Below, piece after piece: positions 59,237 through 64,000 of a DNA stretch of 64,000 nucleotides. The position numbers were made by a program, and so were the translations under genes. Position 1 is the stretch's first letter, and each line of letters begins with the position of its first letter. The stretch is from Candidatus Aenigmatarchaeota archaeon (GTDB lineage: Archaea; Aenigmatarchaeota; Aenigmatarchaeia; CG10238-14; SCSR01), in the NCBI GenBank assembly GCA_018920185.1, contig JAHLMT010000002.1, positions 1-64,000 of the forward strand, read 5' to 3'. Under the pieces are notes generated by a model. It ran no database searches. It had not been told where the DNA came from and worked only from the letters and a program-made list of their open reading frames with translations.

Positions 59237-60526
59237 ATGCAAGCTGTAATGTTACTGGCCGGCGAAGGTACTAGAATGCGTCCTCTAACTTATACAAAAC
59301 CGAAACCACTTTTGAAGTTTTGTAATCAAACAATACTGCAACACAATTTAGAACAATTAAAACACGTAGGAATAAAAGACATTATTCTTGTTGTTGGATA
59401 TTTACAAGCAAGCGTTAGGAAATTTTTAGAAAATTTTGAAGGATTTAATTTTCGATTTGTTATACAAGATCGACAACTTGGAACTGGGCATGCTTTGATG
59501 CAAGCAAAAGATTATATTAAAGACAAAAACTTTTTGGTTATATACGGGGATGACCTTTATCATCATGAGGATATTGAAAAAATTTTAAAAAATGATTTAT
59601 GTGTTACAGCAAAGGAAGTTGACGATCCAACAAGATTTGGTATATTCATACTTGAAAATGGTTTTGTTGAAAGTTTGGTTGAAAAGCCTGAAAACTTTAT
59701 TTCGAATTTAGCAAATACAGGTCTTTACATGCTTAATAAAGATATTTTTAAATTTCTGGAAAATATTCCTATATCACAAAGAAATGAATTTGAATTAACC
59801 GATGCAATTTTGCAGATGAGTAAAGAATACAAAATAAAATGCGAGATAACTAATAATTGGATTCCAATAGGTTATCCATGGGATTTGCTAACAGCTAGTG
59901 AATTGAAATTAAAAGAACTGAATTCTAATTCAATTAACAATACAACTGTAATTGAAAAGAACGTTACAATTGAGAACTTTGTAAAGATTGGTGAAAATAC
60001 AAAAATTAAAAATGGTTCTTATATAGAAGGACCAGTTGTGATAGGTGACAATTGTATTATAGGTCCTAATTGTTATATAAGAACAAATTCTGTAATTGGA
60101 AACGGATGTAGAATAGGAAATGGTGTAGAAATTAAAAACTCAATTATCGGAGATGAAACTAAAATTGGACATTTGAGTTATGTCGGCGATTCTGTTATAG
60201 GCGACAATTGTAACTTTGGTGCTGGTACTGTAGTTGCCAATTTAAGACACGACAATAAAACTATTAGGGTAATGGTTAAAGGCGAATTAATTGATACAAA
60301 AAGAAGAAAATTCGGAATTGTAATGGGCGATTATACAAAAACTGGTATTAAAACTGCCTTTTACCCTGGTGTAATGATTGGTCCATTTTCATGGACATCA
60401 CCAGCAGCTGTAATAAAAGAAAATATAAAACCACTGACACTAGATGGAATTAAAATTTTAGACGAAACAAATTTTGGAATTGAACTTTCTCAAAAAATTA
60501 AATTTGTTCAAAAGTTGGTGGGATGA
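59237..60526 (+). CDS. glmU: Bifunctional sugar-1-P nucleotidylyltransferase / acetyltransferase, GlmU-like
   Basis: MLLAGEGTRMRPLTYTKPKPLLKF; left-handed beta-helix hexapeptides. Confidence 0.9.
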   Translation: MQAVMLLAGEGTRMRPLTYTKPKPLLKFCNQTILQHNLEQLKHVGIKDIILVVGYLQASVRKFLENFEGFNFRFVIQDRQLGTGHALMQAKDYIKDKNFLVIYGDDLYHHEDIEKILKNDLCVTAKEVDDPTRFGIFILENGFVESLVEKPENFISNLANTGLYMLNKDIFKFLENIPISQRNEFELTDAILQMSKEYKIKCEITNNWIPIGYPWDLLTASELKLKELNSNSINNTTVIEKNVTIENFVKIGENTKIKNGSYIEGPVVIGDNCIIGPNCYIRTNSVIGNGCRIGNGVEIKNSIIGDETKIGHLSYVGDSVIGDNCNFGAGTVVANLRHDNKTIRVMVKGELIDTKRRKFGIVMGDYTKTGIKTAFYPGVMIGPFSWTSPAAVIKENIKPLTLDGIKILDETNFGIELSQKIKFVQKLVG

Positions 60527-61923
60527 AAGAACTATATGACGTTGCAGTTATTGGTGGAGGCCCGGGAGGATATACCGCAGCTATTCGTGCTGCTCAACTT
60601 GGAGGTAAGGTTGTATTAATTGAAAAACATAAGCTTGGTGGTATATGCAACAATTACGGGTGTATACCAAGTAAAACTATGCTAAGACTTGCTGAAATCC
60701 AAGCAAACATGAAAATTGCTGATAAATTCGGAATAAAATTAATCAAATCTAACACTGATGTCAAGCAGCTGATAGAAAACAGGAATGCTCTTCTTGAGAA
60801 GCTTGCTAATGGTATTGAAAAGTTACTGAGATTTAATGGTGTGAAAATTATTTTTGGGAAAGCTGAAATCAAATCTAAGAACGAGATTTCAATTTCTAAC
60901 TCTTATGGTATTGAAACAATTAAATCAAAAAATATAATTATTGCGACTGGAAGCAGTGGAATAAAACCGGAAATATTTGGCAGCAGTCGAAATGTTATGA
61001 ATAGTGAAGAATTTTTGTCTTCTGACGAACTTCCACAAAATATTTTAATCATCGGTGGAGGACCAGAAGGTGTTGAATTTGCATCCATGTTATCACACTT
61101 CGGCTGTAATGTCACAATTGTCGAGATGCTTGATAGATTATTACCACTAGAAGATAGAGAGGTTTCGGAAAGAATAGAAAAAATTCTTAAAGACAATGGC
61201 GTGAAAATTCTAACAAATACTAAAGTTATAGAAGTAAAAGATGACGGATTGATAACAAAAGTAAAAACATCGACAGGGGAAATTTTAGAAGCAGAGAAAG
61301 TTATAATTTCTACTGGAAGAAAACCAAATACACAAAATATTGGTCTCGAAAATGTAGGAATTATGATAGATGATACAGGTAAAATAATTGTTAATGATAA
61401 AATGGAAACTAATGTTAAAGGAATTTATGCTATTGGTGATGTTGTAGGTTCGAGATATGCACATGAAGCTATGGAAAACGGAATTGTTGCAGCGGAAAAT
61501 GCTATGAAGTTAAATTCTTCCATGAAAGGACAAATAGTACCGAGATGTATATATACTATTCCAGAAATTGCATGTGTAGGTCTAACCGAAGAGGAAGCCA
61601 GAGAGAGGTATAGTATTTTAGTTGGTAAATTTTATTTAAAAGCAAGTGGAAGAGCAATGACATTGGGAAATTCTGATGGTTTTGTGAAGGTTATAATTGA
61701 CAAAAAAACAAAACAATTTCTTGGGATACATATTATGAATGATCGAGCATCTGATATGGTGGGTGAAGCTCTGCTAGCGATGAAATATCTTAAATCAGAT
61801 GATATAATTAATACAATTCATCCTCATCCAACATTAGTAGAATCGATTAAAGAAGCTGTTCTGGATGCTTACGGAAGATCTATCCACTCTTTTAATTTAA
61901 GAGATATACACCAAAAAGTTTAG
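60523..61923 (+). CDS. lpd: Dihydrolipoyl dehydrogenase-like flavoprotein disulfide reductase
   Basis: GGGPGGYTAAIRAAQLG; GGICNNYGCIPSKTML; IHPHPTLVESI. Confidence 0.92.
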   Translation: MKELYDVAVIGGGPGGYTAAIRAAQLGGKVVLIEKHKLGGICNNYGCIPSKTMLRLAEIQANMKIADKFGIKLIKSNTDVKQLIENRNALLEKLANGIEKLLRFNGVKIIFGKAEIKSKNEISISNSYGIETIKSKNIIIATGSSGIKPEIFGSSRNVMNSEEFLSSDELPQNILIIGGGPEGVEFASMLSHFGCNVTIVEMLDRLLPLEDREVSERIEKILKDNGVKILTNTKVIEVKDDGLITKVKTSTGEILEAEKVIISTGRKPNTQNIGLENVGIMIDDTGKIIVNDKMETNVKGIYAIGDVVGSRYAHEAMENGIVAAENAMKLNSSMKGQIVPRCIYTIPEIACVGLTEEEARERYSILVGKFYLKASGRAMTLGNSDGFVKVIIDKKTKQFLGIHIMNDRASDMVGEALLAMKYLKSDDIINTIHPHPTLVESIKEAVLDAYGRSIHSFNLRDIHQKV

Positions 61924-61932
61924 ACATAAAAT

Positions 61933-63594
61933 TTACATCTTTTCCACAGCATACATTCCTATCAATTCTAGACATTTACCTAAAATATTTTTAGTTGCTT
62001 TTACCAAATTCAATCTAAAGTTCTTTAATTCATTTGTCTCGGCATTTATTACTCTATGTTTTTCATAAAAATTGTTGAAGGCTGTTGATAAATCATATGT
62101 GTAGTTGCAAACATAATGTGGTTTTAAATCTCTTATAGCTTGTTGAACAACTTTAGGAAAGTTTGATAATAACTTAATTAATTTTTTTTCCTCCTCATTT
62201 AGCGATTTAAATGAAAAAACATTTTCACATTTCTTCACTTTTTTCAAGATGCTTGAACATCTTGTATAAGTATATTGCAAATAAGGTCCGTTATTTCCAT
62301 GTAAACTAAGAACTTCATCCCAATTAAACATAACTTGCTTATCTGGGTCTATCTTTAAAAGGGCATAAATTACAGCACTTACACCAATTTTTTCTGCAAG
62401 TTTATCATCTTTAACTTTGAATTTCTGTTTGACCGCTTTTTTAGCTTCTGCAAAAACGTCATCGATTAGTATAACTCTTCCTCGTCTCGAGCTTAATTTT
62501 CCTTCGGGTAGCGTAACATATGCATATGGTATGTGGTGTGATATATTAGAGAATTTCTTGAAACCTAATAATTCAATTATTTTGAAAAGTTGTTTAAAAT
62601 GTAATTTTTGATCTTCTCCCGTAATTGTAATACTTAGAGATGGTTTGTACTTTTTGATTCTATATATGTGCGAGGGTATATCTCGAGTAAGATAGAGACC
62701 AGTACCGTCACTTCTCAAAATTACTGTATTTGGTAAATTATAAGGTTGTAAATTAACAACAATCGCACCTTCCGCTGTTTTGAAAGCTATTTTCTTTTTT
62801 AATAATTGTTCGACATATTTTTTTGATTCTTTAACAAATTTGCTTTCCCAAATGTATTCGGTGAATTTAGTGTTTGTAAGGTTGTAAGTTTCCTTGAATC
62901 CTTTTATACATAAGTTAACAATTTTTTTCACAAGGAAAGAAATCTCTTTATCACCATTTTCATACTGATAAAGGATTTTTTCGACATGTTTATTTAATTC
63001 AGGATTTTTATTTACTATCTTATTGGCATCGATGTAAATATCTAACAACCAGTGATCGGGTTTTTTATTTGGTTTGATTTTTATTTTATTTTTTAAAAAT
63101 CCATATACTAGAACAGCAATCTGCTTACCGAGATCATTAATATAACACAACCTGTTAACTGTATATCCGGCGAATTGAAAAATTCTAGATAAAGATTCAC
63201 CAATAAAGGTATTTCTAGCCGAACCGACATGAATTGGATGAATGGGATTTGGCGAGGAATACTCGATTAAAATCTTTTTGTTTCTACCGAATTTCAATTT
63301 ATTTAGCCTGATCATATTCTTAAGAACAATTTTTGAAAATTTTGAATAATCTAAGAAAAAATTAACGTAAGCACCCTTAGCTTCAACCTTTTCAATTACA
63401 GAATTTTTCGGAATTTTTATTTTTGATGCAATTTCATTAGCAATTACTTGTGGATTTCTTTTTTGTTCTTTTGCTAACTGAAAACACGGAAATGACAAAT
63501 CGCCTAATTCTTCTTGTGGGGGTGTTTCTAGGTTTTCTTCTTTAGCTTTAATGTCAACAGATCTTAAAATTTTCAGAACCTCGTCTTCAAGCAT
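61933..63594 (-). CDS. argS: Arginyl-tRNA synthetase
   Basis: EYSSPNPIHPIHVGSARNTFIGESL; LSSRRGRVILIDDV. Confidence 0.95.
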   Translation of the reverse strand: MLEDEVLKILRSVDIKAKEENLETPPQEELGDLSFPCFQLAKEQKRNPQVIANEIASKIKIPKNSVIEKVEAKGAYVNFFLDYSKFSKIVLKNMIRLNKLKFGRNKKILIEYSSPNPIHPIHVGSARNTFIGESLSRIFQFAGYTVNRLCYINDLGKQIAVLVYGFLKNKIKIKPNKKPDHWLLDIYIDANKIVNKNPELNKHVEKILYQYENGDKEISFLVKKIVNLCIKGFKETYNLTNTKFTEYIWESKFVKESKKYVEQLLKKKIAFKTAEGAIVVNLQPYNLPNTVILRSDGTGLYLTRDIPSHIYRIKKYKPSLSITITGEDQKLHFKQLFKIIELLGFKKFSNISHHIPYAYVTLPEGKLSSRRGRVILIDDVFAEAKKAVKQKFKVKDDKLAEKIGVSAVIYALLKIDPDKQVMFNWDEVLSLHGNNGPYLQYTYTRCSSILKKVKKCENVFSFKSLNEEEKKLIKLLSNFPKVVQQAIRDLKPHYVCNYTYDLSTAFNNFYEKHRVINAETNELKNFRLNLVKATKNILGKCLELIGMYAVEKM

Positions 63595-63709
63595 AACATT
63601 TATTATGAGAATTGAAATAAAAACTTCTGGGATAGTTGAATTTATTCATCTTCTTTTTTTTCTTTTTCGAACATGTTGTGTGACAAAACGATTACAGAAC
63701 AAAAACTTT

Positions 63710-63723
63710 GTTATACGTATAAC
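63710..63723. promoter_or_regulatory. 14-bp perfect palindrome GTTATACGTATAAC
   Basis: Shares TATACGTATA core with 11198-11211; ~90 bp upstream of pilin ATG. Confidence 0.4.
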
Positions 63724-63813
63724 ATAAATACTTTTCTGTAGTATAAAAGTTATTTTACCAAACACAACTAATTTTAGTAAAGATTAACTCTTACCGAATT
63801 CCAATAGTTTATT

Positions 63814-64000
63814 ATGCCAAAAGCTATTTCAACTGTTATCGCTTCTGTTCTAATGCTTATGATTGTCATAGCTTTAGCTGGCACTGCTTATCTATATATC
63901 TCAGGAATATCTACCAGCAAGACAGCGACAACATTTGAGATAATAGAATCTGTTAACGACACTGTTACAATAAGAAATTCTGGAACTGAGGCGATAACAT
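63814..64000 (+). CDS. Archaeal type IV pilin-like protein (3' truncated by window)
   Basis: MPKAISTVIASVLMLMIVIALAGTAYLYISG class III signal-like N-terminus. Confidence 0.75.
   Translation, partial: MPKAISTVIASVLMLMIVIALAGTAYLYISGISTSKTATTFEIIESVNDTVTIRNSGTEAIT

Noticed and set aside
1-64000. CRISPR array or cas genes
   Set aside because: No regularly spaced direct repeats or Cas1/Cas effector motifs were seen

Overview
AT-rich archaeal chromosome segment. Markers: Orc1/Cdc6, SRP54/FtsY, prefoldin alpha, aEF1B, RpoF/RpoN/RpoK, L21e, L18e-L13-S9, class I LysRS, Pus10, TrmY, CDC48, Hef, an S-layer-like protein and a type IV pilin. Tiny genes, many short surface proteins and unusual tRNA introns suggest a DPANN-like lineage, but I cannot prove that here. 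About 75 CDS and nine tRNA genes are listed. The most notable items are: (1) a ~0.95 kb ORF-poor, relatively G/C-rich block (about 51.6-52.5 kb) between tRNA-Ser and tRNA-Gly, full of perfect nested long-range helices, which is a candidate large structured ncRNA; (2) six of nine tRNA genes carry short insertions best explained as introns, with four inferred in one initiator tRNA-Met; (3) a glmS - HAD::GlmR(YvcK) - glmU operon, suggesting an archaeal UDP-GlcNAc control module; (4) several enzymes whose catalytic Cys is replaced by Ser (radical SAM, archaeosortase, SpeD-like); (5) a decayed zone with a DHFR-like pseudogene, a LAGLIDADG remnant and a frameshifted MNT/HEPN pair; (6) a 13-bp hairpin in the 5'UTR of the S-layer gene. 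Assignments come from reading motifs and the supplied translations; no database search was run.
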